From positions 1-15,804 of the forward strand of contig DAOVGE010000117.1 in the NCBI GenBank assembly GCA_030672605.1: DNA of 15,804 bases, given 5' to 3'. Below are positions 1 through 6,990 of the stretch, piece after piece. The stretch's first letter is position 1. Each line of letters starts with the position of its first letter. Source of the stretch: Methanosarcinales archaeon. GTDB lineage: Archaea > Halobacteriota > Methanosarcinia > Methanosarcinales > Methanogasteraceae. A model generated the notes under the pieces. That model searched no databases, was not told the origin of the DNA, and saw only the letters and a program-made list of their open reading frames with translations. The translations under genes and the position numbers were made by a program.

Positions 1-1
1 G

Positions 2-394
2 TATCACCCAAAACCTGATCTGCGGCTGAGCGGACACCTGCCTCGTGATACAAGGGGGATGCGAGTGGAATTTCTTGTTGACTCTGATAGAGTGTTACTA
101 TCGGACTTTGAAGCCTGGCACGCTGTACTCAATTGCTGGTATCTGTCTTTGTCAGAGGAGGAATGTGATAATTGGGACGAACGCTCTGAAAGGGCAGGAA
201 TAAAAGGGGGTTGGGAGAATTGGCAGCCACCTTCGCCGTTTAAGGAAGAGATCTTGAAGAGCTGGGAACGAATCTTCGATCCGGGGCTTTTGAAAGAGCA
301 CTCGGAATGGATCGGCGGAGAGGCGATACAAGCCTGCATCGAAAAGATAGGTGTAAATGAAGTGGTGGATGTGACATATTTTAAAGCGAGATAA
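2..394 (+). CDS. DUF3841 family protein, C-terminal part (5' end outside window)
   Basis: The reading frame is open from base 2 to the TAA at 392-394, so the gene starts upstream of the window; an internal ATG at 59 is unlikely to be the true start. The 130 visible residues match my memory of the last two thirds of DUF3841: KPDLR near the start, then VLLSDFEAWHAVLNCWYL, an acidic stretch, WERIFD, and a C-terminal segment ending in VDVTYFKAR. Full-length members are roughly 190-200 residues, which fits about one third being missing at the left edge. The function of the family is unknown and no catalytic motif is evident. No signal peptide or membrane segment is visible in this part. The next gene on this strand is far away, so it ends its transcription unit. 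Family assignment is from motif recall, not a search. Confidence 0.75.
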   Translation, partial: YHPKPDLRLSGHLPRDTRGMRVEFLVDSDRVLLSDFEAWHAVLNCWYLSLSEEECDNWDERSERAGIKGGWENWQPPSPFKEEILKSWERIFDPGLLKEHSEWIGGEAIQACIEKIGVNEVVDVTYFKAR

Positions 395-650
395 AAGCGG
401 CGTATAACCGGGCATATCTGGCTTCAGCTATCGCCTTCGCCCAAATTTGCTCTGTTGCCGCTCTGCGACTATGGCGTATATCGATCCATCGCGTCAGTTC
501 GACCGAGAGCGCAGCCAGATTGGGAAGATCCTCTATGGTGGCATATCCGCTGGAACCATTGAAGAGTATCAGCCGCCGCTGATCCAGAAAAACCGAAATC
601 TATTAGACAATTGGGCAGAAAGTCTTAATGTATGTGTTTAGCTGAGGCGA
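395..650 (+). other. Gap with a possible gene remnant (short ORF at 471-641)
   Basis: Nothing here is convincingly a gene. One plus-strand frame is open from TTG 447 or ATG 471 to TAG 641. It encodes about 56 residues with a protein-like composition, including DPSRQFDRERSQIGKILYGG and later IQKNRNLLDNWAES. A second frame upstream (from about 397) also reads as plausible protein (AYNRAYLASAIAFAQI) and would join it by a single frameshift around 445-470. This looks more like a decayed gene fragment than a working gene: there is no ribosome binding site before ATG 471 and the ORF stops just before a repeat. I do not recognise the family. Confidence 0.25.
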
Positions 651-766
651 AAAACCACGTGACTACACAATATTGACATGGAAATCTTGTGGGGATGGCT
701 GCGCCGCTGCTTCGCAGACTGTGTAATCTTGCGGTTCCCACCATGCGGTATTGAGCATGTTTAGAA
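651..766 (+). repeat. Imperfect palindromic repeat, copy 1 of a dispersed family
   Basis: The outer arms (653-669 and 720-736) are inverted copies of each other, matching at about 13 of 17 positions, around an insert containing GGAAATCTTGTGG and CTTCGCAGACTGTGTAATCT. The same order of blocks occurs in reverse orientation at 3025-3127, including a 14-base identity (GTATTGAGCATGTT at 748-761) beyond the palindrome. Copy 1 has a few extra bases (around 710) in the middle. Its right edge overlaps the stop codon of the leftward larB gene. It carries no ORF. Confidence 0.75.
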
Positions 767-1564
767 TTCCACATCACACCCATTCCGCGCCGCCGCCGCC
801 GCGATGTTTGCGACCCTCGCTGCAAACATGCCAGCAACAAATCCGGCATCGATATTCACGACCGCAAGAACAGCGCATGACTGGAGCATCGAGAGAAGCG
901 CTGCCTCGCCCCTGCCGCCCGCGCCATACCCCACCGAGACAGGCAGCCCGATCACAGGAACCGAGACGAGTCCGGCAACAACCGTCGGTAGCGTTCCATC
1001 CCGCCCGGCAGCAACAACGATTACGTCAACGCCACTCTCAACCATTGTGCCAAGATCCGGAAATAGCCTGTGGATGCCTGCTGCACCGGAATCAATGATC
1101 ATCACAACATCGCAGCCCATCTCCTCTGCCGCAACCCGCGCCTCCTCTGCAACCGGGATGTCCGCGGTCCCAGCGGTTATGATGCCGACTCTCCCGCCGG
1201 TCCGTTCGATTGAGCTGCTACTGCGGGCGCATACAAGCGTTCTCGCACGTTCGTTCCATTCCATTAGCGGGGGATCAATCTCTGAAACGAGCAGATCAAG
1301 CTGAGCATCCGATACTCTTGTTATGAGAATGCGCTTTTCGTCTCCGTCCCCACTCATAGATGCCTGCACGATGCGGACAAGATCATCAGGACTCTTCCCC
1401 TCGGCGAGAACCGCCTCTGGCATGCCGGTTCGCTCTGATCGGTTGCAATCGATTTTGGCGATGCCTGCGATCTCTTTGAAACGCAGGAGTCCGATCTGCT
1501 GCTCAGCCTCCTCGATTGTGATTTCGTTCTCTTTTATCCTTAAGAGAATGGATGTGATGGACAT
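761..1564 (-). CDS. larB: LarB, pyridinium-3,5-biscarboxylic acid mononucleotide synthase
   Basis: LarB carboxylates and hydrolyses nicotinic acid adenine dinucleotide to pyridinium-3,5-biscarboxylic acid mononucleotide, the first step toward the nickel-pincer nucleotide cofactor. The protein of 267 residues is in the usual range. The C-terminal half is the PurE-like fold: GRVGIITAGTADIPVAEEA (about 124-142), AGIHRLF (162-168), AAGRDGTLPTVVAGL (185-199), PVSVGYGAGGRGEAALLSML (208-227), then SCA (229-231) and NIDAGFVAG (237-245). The Cys-230 region is conserved in LarB and probably contacts the nucleotide. I chose ATG 1564, since the alternative TTG at 1588 lies inside the promoter; a TATATATA box lies about 31 nt upstream, giving a nearly leaderless transcript. 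larC and larE are not in the window. It is divergent from the ribosomal operon. Confidence 0.92.
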   Translation of the reverse strand: MSITSILLRIKENEITIEEAEQQIGLLRFKEIAGIAKIDCNRSERTGMPEAVLAEGKSPDDLVRIVQASMSGDGDEKRILITRVSDAQLDLLVSEIDPPLMEWNERARTLVCARSSSSIERTGGRVGIITAGTADIPVAEEARVAAEEMGCDVVMIIDSGAAGIHRLFPDLGTMVESGVDVIVVAAGRDGTLPTVVAGLVSVPVIGLPVSVGYGAGGRGEAALLSMLQSCAVLAVVNIDAGFVAGMFAARVANIAAAAARNGCDVEF

Positions 1565-1677
1565 GATACTCCAATCCCTGTATAGCAAACCTATATATAC
1601 TCTCCTTGCTGCTATTTTATGTACCGAAGAATCGAGTTAAATCCCGATGACGGATTAAATCCAGAAGGAGATATCAA
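1565..1677. promoter_or_regulatory. Divergent promoter region larB / rpl7ae
   Basis: A TATATATA stretch at 1592-1599 can serve as archaeal TATA box in both directions. Leftward it is about 31 nt from the larB ATG, with purine-rich GGAGAG just upstream as a TFB recognition element, so larB mRNA would be leaderless or nearly so. Rightward it would start transcription near 1620, giving a leader of about 55 nt that contains the strong ribosome binding site AGAAGGAG (1663-1670), 7 nt before the rpl7ae ATG. Confidence 0.55.
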
Positions 1678-2043
1678 ATGGCACAGATGTACGTCACTTA
1701 CGACGTTCCGGACGAACTGCGTGATAAAGCGCTGGAATCACTGGAACTTGCAAGAGACACAGGAAAGATCAAGAAAGGGACGAATGAAGTAACCAAAGCG
1801 ATCGAACGCGGGATTGCGCAACTCGTATTGATTGGCGAGGATGTGACTCCACCCGAGATCGTGGCTCACCTGCCCATGCTCTCTGATGAGAAGAAGATAC
1901 CTTACATATATATAAAAAAACAGGATGAACTCGGAGCCGCATGCGGTCTCGGGGTTGGCTGTGCGGCTGTTGCGATCATCAACACCGGGAAGGGTAAGGG
2001 TGCGGTTGAGGAACTCGTGGGCAAGATCGCCTCGTTGAGGTAA
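1678..2043 (+). CDS. rpl7ae: Ribosomal protein L7Ae (eL8), kink-turn RNA binding protein
   Basis: L7Ae binds kink-turn RNA. In archaea it is part of the large ribosomal subunit, of C/D and H/ACA guide RNPs and of RNase P. The 121-residue length is typical. The RNA-binding signature KGTNEVTKAIERG is at about 38-50, followed by the conserved segments LVLIGEDVTPPEIVAHLP and PYIYIKKQDELGAACGLG. The start is ATG 1678, preceded at 7 nt by AGAAGGAG. It is the first gene of a four-gene unit with rps28e, rpl24e and ndk, all closely spaced or coupled, an order conserved across many archaea. Confidence 0.97.
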   Translation: MAQMYVTYDVPDELRDKALESLELARDTGKIKKGTNEVTKAIERGIAQLVLIGEDVTPPEIVAHLPMLSDEKKIPYIYIKKQDELGAACGLGVGCAAVAIINTGKGKGAVEELVGKIASLR

Positions 2044-2048
2044 TAAAG

Positions 2049-2267
2049 ATGGCAGACGATGATGGTGCATACCCTGCTGAAGTGGTCGAGGTCGTCGGGG
2101 TTACCGGGATGCACGGAGAGGCGACCCAGATCAATTGCAGGGTACTTGACGGTCGGGACAAGGGCAGAGTCATCGCCCGCAACTGCGTAGGTCCTGTGCA
2201 GGTCGGGGATATCCTGATGCTGCTTGAGACCTCAAGAGAAGCGAAGAAGTTGACGACGGGCAGGTGA
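2049..2267 (+). CDS. rps28e: Ribosomal protein S28e (eS28)
   Basis: This is a small-subunit ribosomal protein of archaea and eukaryotes. It has 72 residues, the usual length, with the OB-fold core visible: PAEVVEVVGVTGMHGEATQI, then VLDGRDKGRVIARNCVGPVQVGDIL and the family C-terminus ETSREAKKL. It starts 5 nt after the L7Ae stop. GAGGT at the end of rpl7ae serves as its ribosome binding site, so translation of the two is probably coupled. It overlaps or abuts rpl24e downstream. Confidence 0.97.
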   Translation: MADDDGAYPAEVVEVVGVTGMHGEATQINCRVLDGRDKGRVIARNCVGPVQVGDILMLLETSREAKKLTTGR

Positions 2268-2272
2268 AGATA

Positions 2273-2434
2273 TTGGAGCAATTCGTCTGTTCGTTCTGTG
2301 GGCGTCTCATTGAGCCCGGCACCGGAAAGATGTACGTTAGAAAGGACGGCACAGTCTTTTATTTCTGCAGATCAAAATGCCAGAATAACTACAAGCTGAA
2401 GAGAGTTCCACGAAAGGTTAAATGGGTTAAATGA
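2273..2434 (+). CDS. rpl24e: Ribosomal protein L24e (eL24), zinc ribbon protein
   Basis: This large-subunit ribosomal protein has 53 residues and is short enough to be missed by simple ORF cut-offs. It contains the L24e zinc ribbon C6-x2-C9 ... C32-x3-C36, with the family signature EPGTGKMYVRKDG (14-26), then FYFCRSKC and the C-terminal PRKVKWVK. There is no ATG start. TTG 2273 is preceded at 5 nt by AGGTGA (2262-2267), a good ribosome binding site that overlaps the S28e stop codon. GTG 2264, overlapping the same stop as GTGA, would add only three residues and is the alternative. Either way it is translationally coupled to rps28e. ndk follows after 17 nt. Confidence 0.95.
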   Translation: MEQFVCSFCGRLIEPGTGKMYVRKDGTVFYFCRSKCQNNYKLKRVPRKVKWVK

Positions 2435-2451
2435 CCTCGGTAGGTGGTTAG

Positions 2452-2901
2452 ATGGAACAAACTTATGCTATGATCAAGCCGGATGGAGTGCAGCGAGGCT
2501 TGATTGGTGAGATCATATCCAGAATCGAGCGAAAAGGTCTCCGGATCGTTGCGATGCGGATGTACCGGATCACTGAGGATGTTGCGCGCAGGCACTACGC
2601 CGAACATACGGAAAAGGTTTTTTTTGGATCGTTGATCGATTTCATCACTTCTTCCCCTGTTGTTTCGATGATCGTGGAAGGAGAGAATGCTGTTTCCGTG
2701 ATGCGCACAATGAGTGGAGCAACCAACCCAAATGATGCCGCATTCGGCACCATCCGTGGAGATTTTGGTCTGGATGTTGGCAGAAACATCATTCACACCG
2801 CAGATTCGCTTGAATCGGCAAAGAGAGAGACTGCGATACACTTCACCGAGGGCGACGTTGTGGAGTACACGAAGGCTGAGGAAACGTGGGTGTACGAGTG
2901 A
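2452..2901 (+). CDS. ndk: Nucleoside diphosphate kinase
   Basis: This enzyme transfers the gamma phosphate between nucleoside triphosphates and diphosphates through a phosphohistidine, balancing cytoplasmic NTP pools. The protein has 149 residues, normal for the family. TYAMIKPDGVQRGLIG opens it with the conserved Lys-9. Arg-85, Thr-91, Arg-102 and Asn-112 are at the nucleotide-binding positions, and the active-site histidine is His-115 in NIIHTADS. The ribosome binding site AGGTGG is 5 nt before the ATG. It is the last gene of the ribosomal operon here. In many archaea infB (initiation factor 2) follows directly, but not in this window. Confidence 0.97.
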   Translation: MEQTYAMIKPDGVQRGLIGEIISRIERKGLRIVAMRMYRITEDVARRHYAEHTEKVFFGSLIDFITSSPVVSMIVEGENAVSVMRTMSGATNPNDAAFGTIRGDFGLDVGRNIIHTADSLESAKRETAIHFTEGDVVEYTKAEETWVYE

Positions 2902-3024
2902 TCGGATCGGGATCGATCCACAACCCCCGAGATCAGCATTTGTGAGATCTGTGAATTCGTGCCATTCGTGATAAAGACGTGTTTATAACGGATGGCACGG
3001 ATCTGATACTTGAATTACTGGCTA

Positions 3025-3127
3025 TTCTTGAACATGCTCAATACTAATAGTAGAAACCACGAGATTACACAGTCTGCGAAGCCATCTCCACAAGATTTCT
3101 GTGTTAATCGTGTGTAATCTCGTGGTG
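3025..3127 (-). repeat. Palindromic repeat, copy 2 (inverted relative to copy 1)
   Basis: This copy contains a perfect 16-base inverted repeat: 3056-3071 (ACCACGAGATTACACA) pairs with 3111-3126 around a 39-base spacer. Read on the minus strand it matches 651-766 block by block, including the flanking GTATTGAGCATGTT (minus strand of 3031-3044). It fills much of the 270-base gap between ndk and the convergent AI-2E permease gene. Its position between two gene 3' ends means it could act as a transcription barrier or simply be a mobile repeat in neutral DNA. Confidence 0.8.
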
Positions 3128-3172
3128 TTACATGCGGATATTCGCACAATAGTGAGTAAGTACCCATTCTCG

Positions 3173-4264
3173 TTATTCTTGTTCTGTCCCCTCTTCCGGA
3201 TCCCCCTCTGTTGACGCCGACGCCGCTTCTATTGACCCCGTCTTCGTTCTGTAAGCTGCAAGAAGGAAGCCGTACAGGGCAGGTCCGATCACAATTCCGA
3301 TCATCCCGACCACAAAGAGCGGTGCGGTAAACGAGAGAAGGGTGATTATCGGATGTATCGCCGCGCTCTGCATTGCCAGGCGGGGGCGGATGATGTTCTC
3401 GGGGATTACGTTGAGAAAGATCATCCCGAATACCAGCAAGGCTACACCTGTCCTATAGTCCTGAATCACCAGATAGTAGAGTGACATGGGTAAAATGATC
3501 GTGTTCGTCCCGACTAGAGGGAGTAGTGCAAAGACGGCTACGACAGCGCCCCACAGGAACGGGTACGAGATCCCGAGCAGGATGAATCCGATCGTCGCAA
3601 TGCCTCCTGTCAACACGCATGTGATAAAATAGACGTTGAAGAGGGTGTGGTAGATCGGTTTCAGTTCGCAAAGGAACTTTGATATGAGTTCTTGCTCTGG
3701 CAGGAGGCGAATCATGTCATTCATCGCGTCCTCGCCATCGATTAAGAGATAGTAGACAAGCAGCACGGAAACGCCGAACTGCGCAAGATATATGGGCATG
3801 TTGGCAGCAAACCCGGTGACTGTGCCTGTAGCGATCGGGATAAGCTTCGGCAGGATCTGAGTGACGAGATCTTCGAGCTCCTTGCTTGCTTCTTCGATGT
3901 AACCGGATGCTCCGGGTATACGGTTCCCCACAAAACTGTTTGCGAAACTGGAAAAGTTATTCACAGTCTCCTGAAGGTCGTACTGGGATACTGATAGGTT
4001 TGAAACCTCAGTTGCCATGGCATCGATCGCTCCGAGGATGATTGCCATGAAGACGAGGAAGACCAGGAATATGGAGAGCAATGATGCAACCTGCTTATTC
4101 TTCGTGATGCGGAGGATGTATAAGTAGAGTGGGTGGAGGAGATAAGCAGCAAAGACGCCCCATAGTATCGTCGTTATGAACGCTTTTGTGACGTAGATGG
4201 TCGCAATAGCAACAGACAGGATCGTTAGTGCGGAGATCCACCTGAACTTCGTGCGAGAGTCCAT
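3173..4264 (-). CDS. AI-2E family (PF01594) multi-pass membrane transporter
   Basis: The 363-residue protein has hydrophobic segments at about 10-30, 32-54, 60-82, 148-178, 212-235, 238-262, 265-290 and 305-340. The family-typical soluble, helical stretch (about 85-145) lies between the third and fourth segments. Characteristic motifs are PLVGTNTIILP (about 248-258) and the later NVIPENIIRPRL. The C-terminus is a short acidic cytoplasmic tail. The AI-2E superfamily includes autoinducer-2 exporters and Na+/H+ antiporters; substrate cannot be read from sequence, and AI-2 export is unlikely to be the role in an archaeon. The start at ATG 4264 lacks a ribosome binding site but has a TATA-like AAGTATATCT about 31 nt upstream, so the mRNA is probably leaderless. 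It converges on ndk and is divergent from the marker protein 8 gene. Confidence 0.9.
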   Translation of the reverse strand: MDSRTKFRWISALTILSVAIATIYVTKAFITTILWGVFAAYLLHPLYLYILRITKNKQVASLLSIFLVFLVFMAIILGAIDAMATEVSNLSVSQYDLQETVNNFSSFANSFVGNRIPGASGYIEEASKELEDLVTQILPKLIPIATGTVTGFAANMPIYLAQFGVSVLLVYYLLIDGEDAMNDMIRLLPEQELISKFLCELKPIYHTLFNVYFITCVLTGGIATIGFILLGISYPFLWGAVVAVFALLPLVGTNTIILPMSLYYLVIQDYRTGVALLVFGMIFLNVIPENIIRPRLAMQSAAIHPIITLLSFTAPLFVVGMIGIVIGPALYGFLLAAYRTKTGSIEAASASTEGDPEEGTEQE

Positions 4265-4376
4265 ATTTTGTGTTATTTGTTCGATTGATAGATATACTTT
4301 TCCGTGGTTGTATGCCTTTTCTGGTGTTCAACTGTCCCCCACAGCATTTACAAACCACTGGAACAGAGATGCAACC
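4265..4376. promoter_or_regulatory. Divergent promoter region, AI-2E permease / marker protein 8
   Basis: GATATACTTTT (4291-4301) reads as a TATA box on both strands (minus: AAAAGTATATC). Leftward it is about 31 nt from the permease ATG, which has no ribosome binding site. Rightward it would give a leader of roughly 55 nt before ATG 4377. The spacing on both sides is nearly the same as in the larB/rpl7ae region. Confidence 0.5.
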
Positions 4377-5219
4377 ATGCCACACGTTATGGAGATGCTC
4401 GGATGTGCGAGGGTGACGGTTGCGGACGGCAGGGTTATCGATGTCGGCAAGCCCAGAATCAGGTGGTGTCCAATCTTTGACAAGGTTCATGACATAAAAG
4501 AGATAACAGAGGATGCGATTCGTGCGAACATGGAGTTTCGGATCGCTGATACCGGCATGTTCACGCCGGAGCGCAGCCTCGATTCCGACGTCTTCGTGAA
4601 CTTTGGGGCATCCGAGGTTATGATGACCGGGCTTGCGCGTGGTCTGATCGATACGACGGTCACAGCATGCGATGGTGCGGGAACGGTCATAACAGACAAT
4701 CCGAGGCTCGTCCAAGGCATGGGCGCACAAATATCGGGGTTGATCGAAACCGATCCGATTCCCGAGACAATCGACGGGATTGTGGAGCGTGGCGGGGTTG
4801 TCATTGACCCTGCCGGAGCAAGAATCGATCCTGCCGCAGGAGTGCGCCGTGCAGTTGAGCTGGGCTACACGCGAATTGCTGTTACCGTAATTGATCCGGC
4901 AACCGCACTTGCGATCAGGAGAATCGAGTCCGAACTCGGCACATCAACGCTCATAATTGCCGCGCACACAACAGCGCTCTCCCGCTCAGAGGTCGCTGAT
5001 CTGCTTGGTCTCGTTGATATCGTGACCGGCTGCGCGTCGAAGCATATTCGCGACCTTGTGAAGCCGCTTGTGCAGGTGGGAACCGCAATCCCACTCTTTG
5101 CGGTGACGCAGAAGGGGAGGGAACTCTTAATCGAGCGTGCGAAGGAGACAACAGCGCCAGTACTGATAAACACGATGCCGCTTCCTGTGCTCCCCGGGCA
5201 CAAGCAGCCGATCGAGTAG
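4377..5219 (+). CDS. Methanogenesis marker protein 8 (DUF2099)
   Basis: The 280-residue protein matches the DUF2099 / methanogenesis marker 8 family, found nearly only in archaea that carry methyl-coenzyme M reductase; its biochemical role is not established. Recognisable parts are the N-terminal MPHVMEMLGCARVTVADG, RWCPIFDK (about 33-40), AIRANMEFRI followed by DTGMFTPER, FVNFGASEVM, TACDGAGTVITDNPRLVQGM and, near the C-terminus, TGCASKHIRDL and PLFAVTQKGRELL. The cysteines in these three blocks are the likely conserved ones. The reading frame extends upstream to 4197, but the extension overlaps the permease gene on the other strand and the promoter, so ATG 4377 is preferred. A DUF3795 gene follows 31 nt downstream and is probably cotranscribed. 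Confidence 0.9.
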   Translation: MPHVMEMLGCARVTVADGRVIDVGKPRIRWCPIFDKVHDIKEITEDAIRANMEFRIADTGMFTPERSLDSDVFVNFGASEVMMTGLARGLIDTTVTACDGAGTVITDNPRLVQGMGAQISGLIETDPIPETIDGIVERGGVVIDPAGARIDPAAGVRRAVELGYTRIAVTVIDPATALAIRRIESELGTSTLIIAAHTTALSRSEVADLLGLVDIVTGCASKHIRDLVKPLVQVGTAIPLFAVTQKGRELLIERAKETTAPVLINTMPLPVLPGHKQPIE

Positions 5220-5250
5220 GGACGCGAGAGACATTTCAAGAGGTGGGAAC

Positions 5251-5742
5251 ATGAGCAAAGATGAAGAGACAGATGAAAAGATGAGCGATAACGGCGAAGA
5301 TAGGAATCTGGTTGCTTACTGCGGTCTCTACTGCGGAGATTGCTTCAGCTACAGGGGAACGGTTGCCGATCTGGCAAGGGACTTGAGAAAGGAGTTACGT
5401 CAGGCAAAGTTCGATAAGACTGCAGAATCCCTCTCTGAGATATCCTTCTTTAAAGTATTCGAGGATTACGGGAAATGCTACGATATACTGGGGGCAATGG
5501 TGAAATTTCGCTGCAAGAACGCCTGTCGTGGCGGCGGAGGTCCGCCGTTCTGCAAGATCCGGAAATGCTGCCAGAAGAAGGGGATTGAGGGCTGCTTCGA
5601 GTGCGACGAGTTTGAGAGATGCGAGAAACTGGAATTCCTGAGACCCGGTCACGGCGAGGCACATATAAAGAACCTGAGGAAGATCAAAAAGAGCGGGATC
5701 GACAAATTCTTGAGGGGAAAGAAGCACTGGTACATAAAATGA
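5251..5742 (+). CDS. DUF3795 cysteine-rich protein
   Basis: The 163-residue protein is rich in cysteine. The DUF3795 hallmark AYCGLYCGDC (about 22-31) is followed by a helical stretch, a long middle part, and a second cysteine cluster: RCKNACRGGGGPPFCKIRKC (about 86-105), CCQKKG and GCFECDEFERCEKL. Such spacing suggests zinc or Fe-S binding, but the function of DUF3795 is unknown; members are common in methanogens and anaerobes. The first 18 residues are acidic and probably disordered. The start is ATG 5251 with a strong ribosome binding site AGAGGTGG 5 nt before it. It lies 31 nt behind the marker protein 8 gene, suggesting one operon. Confidence 0.85.
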   Translation: MSKDEETDEKMSDNGEDRNLVAYCGLYCGDCFSYRGTVADLARDLRKELRQAKFDKTAESLSEISFFKVFEDYGKCYDILGAMVKFRCKNACRGGGGPPFCKIRKCCQKKGIEGCFECDEFERCEKLEFLRPGHGEAHIKNLRKIKKSGIDKFLRGKKHWYIK

Positions 5743-5815
5743 CGATTTTAATTCATATCTGCGCAATTCCTACAAGAATTCATATCCTGGGTCCTTTCTG
5801 AAGATTGTGGTGGCT

Positions 5816-6853
5816 ATGTTACTGGCATTTGAACTCTCAGGCGAGCACGAAACGCTTCCGGCAGGTGAGATTCTCGCATGCATGCGCTCGCTTGATATCG
5901 AGCACACGGTCGTAAAGAGTGAGGGGCAATGCCTGATTCTGAAGATCGGGGACGAAACACCCGCGATATCCACATTGCCCGCGCTCTTGTCTGCAAGGCT
6001 TGCGATGACGCACCACATAATCGCAGTCATCTTCGAGTGCAGACTCTCAGAGTCAAGCATCCTCGGGTCGGTCATTGATGCGGAGATTGCAATTTCAAGG
6101 GGCGAGACGTTCAGTGTCCGGGCAAGGAAGATACAACAGTCCCCCATAACCACTGAGCGTATGGAACGGCTCATAGGAGAGGTTATCTTCGAAAGAAATC
6201 GAGTTAATGGGGCAAGGGTAAATTTAACCAGCCCTGATCACAGATTTCGCGCAATTCTGACAGACGATTCGTGTATATTCGGGGAGGTTCTCGCATCTAC
6301 GGAACGAAGAGAGTTTGAGGAGCGAAAGCCGCACAAGAAAGCATTCTTCTACCCGGGCGCGATATCACCAAAAGTAGCCCGTGCAATCGTTAATCTCTGC
6401 GAAATTCGCACGGGGAACCGCGTTCTTGATCCGTTTTGCGGAACCGGCGGAATACTGGTCGAAGCCGGCATGATCGGCGCCAGTGTGATCGGAATCGATG
6501 TGCAGGAATCGATGGTACGCGGAGCCAGGATGAATCTTGGAGCTCATGGATTTGAATACCAGTTGATCTGTGGAGATGCTTGCAATCTCCCGTTAAGAGA
6601 CCAATCGATAGATGTTGTGGTCACTGACCCGCCTTATGGCAGGTCTGCTGTTGTCATGGCAGAGTCAATCGTTTCGCTCTACAGATACGCGCTTTTCGAG
6701 ATGCACCGCGTGATTGTGGATGGGGGGCATGCGGTCGTGGTCTCTGACTTTGAGCTGCCATGGACGGATGAGATTGGTTTTACCACAATCGAACTCCACA
6801 CCCAGCGGGTTCACAGGAGTTTGACGCGGTACATATTGGTTCTGGAAAAATGA
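5816..6853 (+). CDS. tRNA (guanine(10)-N2)-methyltransferase, Trm-G10/Trm11 family
   Basis: This enzyme should methylate N2 of G10 in tRNA using S-adenosylmethionine. The 345-residue protein has an N-terminal FELSGEHETLPAGEIL segment and a THUMP-like region to about 150, then the Rossmann methyltransferase domain. SAM-binding motif I DPFCGTGGILVEAG starts at Asp-205; motif IV TDPPYGR is at 270-276, the (D/N)PPY signature of amino-group methylases. The conserved linker FYPGAISPKVARAIVNL precedes motif I, as expected. ATG 5816 is chosen because the family usually begins a few residues before FELSGEH; GTG 5807 would add three residues. The ribosome binding site is poor (GGTGG only 2 nt from the ATG), so a leaderless mRNA is possible. 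It lies 73 nt after the DUF3795 gene and may be the third gene of that unit. Confidence 0.92.
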   Translation: MLLAFELSGEHETLPAGEILACMRSLDIEHTVVKSEGQCLILKIGDETPAISTLPALLSARLAMTHHIIAVIFECRLSESSILGSVIDAEIAISRGETFSVRARKIQQSPITTERMERLIGEVIFERNRVNGARVNLTSPDHRFRAILTDDSCIFGEVLASTERREFEERKPHKKAFFYPGAISPKVARAIVNLCEIRTGNRVLDPFCGTGGILVEAGMIGASVIGIDVQESMVRGARMNLGAHGFEYQLICGDACNLPLRDQSIDVVVTDPPYGRSAVVMAESIVSLYRYALFEMHRVIVDGGHAVVVSDFELPWTDEIGFTTIELHTQRVHRSLTRYILVLEK

Positions 6854-6865
6854 AGGCTCACAGGT

Positions 6866-6879
6866 ATCGATTTTTCGAT
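6866..6879. terminator. Short T-rich hairpin after the methyltransferase gene
   Basis: ATCGA, TTTT and TCGAT form a 5-bp stem with a T-rich loop 13 nt after the stop codon, in the convergent gap before the ArlJ-like gene. It is symmetric and could serve either strand. Archaeal termination depends mostly on T-runs, so this is a weak call. Confidence 0.2.
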
Positions 6880-6990
6880 GTCTGCCAGCGGCGCCTCTGA
6901 ACTGTTTGCGGCTCCCCTTCTGTGAAACAAGTTCAAACAGGATCGCCCCCCATCCTTGCTCGACCCTCCCGGACGGATCCCCCGCCCGAC

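Noticed and set aside
651..3127. Possible CRISPR array from repeated CCACGAGATTACACA blocks
   Set aside because: The copies are far apart, inverted and of variable length, with no regular spacers and no cas genes in the window.
4197..4376. Upstream extension of marker protein 8
   Set aside because: It would overlap the start of the divergent permease gene and read through the TATA region; family proteins begin near ATG 4377.
4095..4730. 211-codon open frame on the minus strand
   Set aside because: It overlaps the permease gene and the marker protein 8 gene, spans their promoter, and its translation has no family features; both overlapping genes are well supported.
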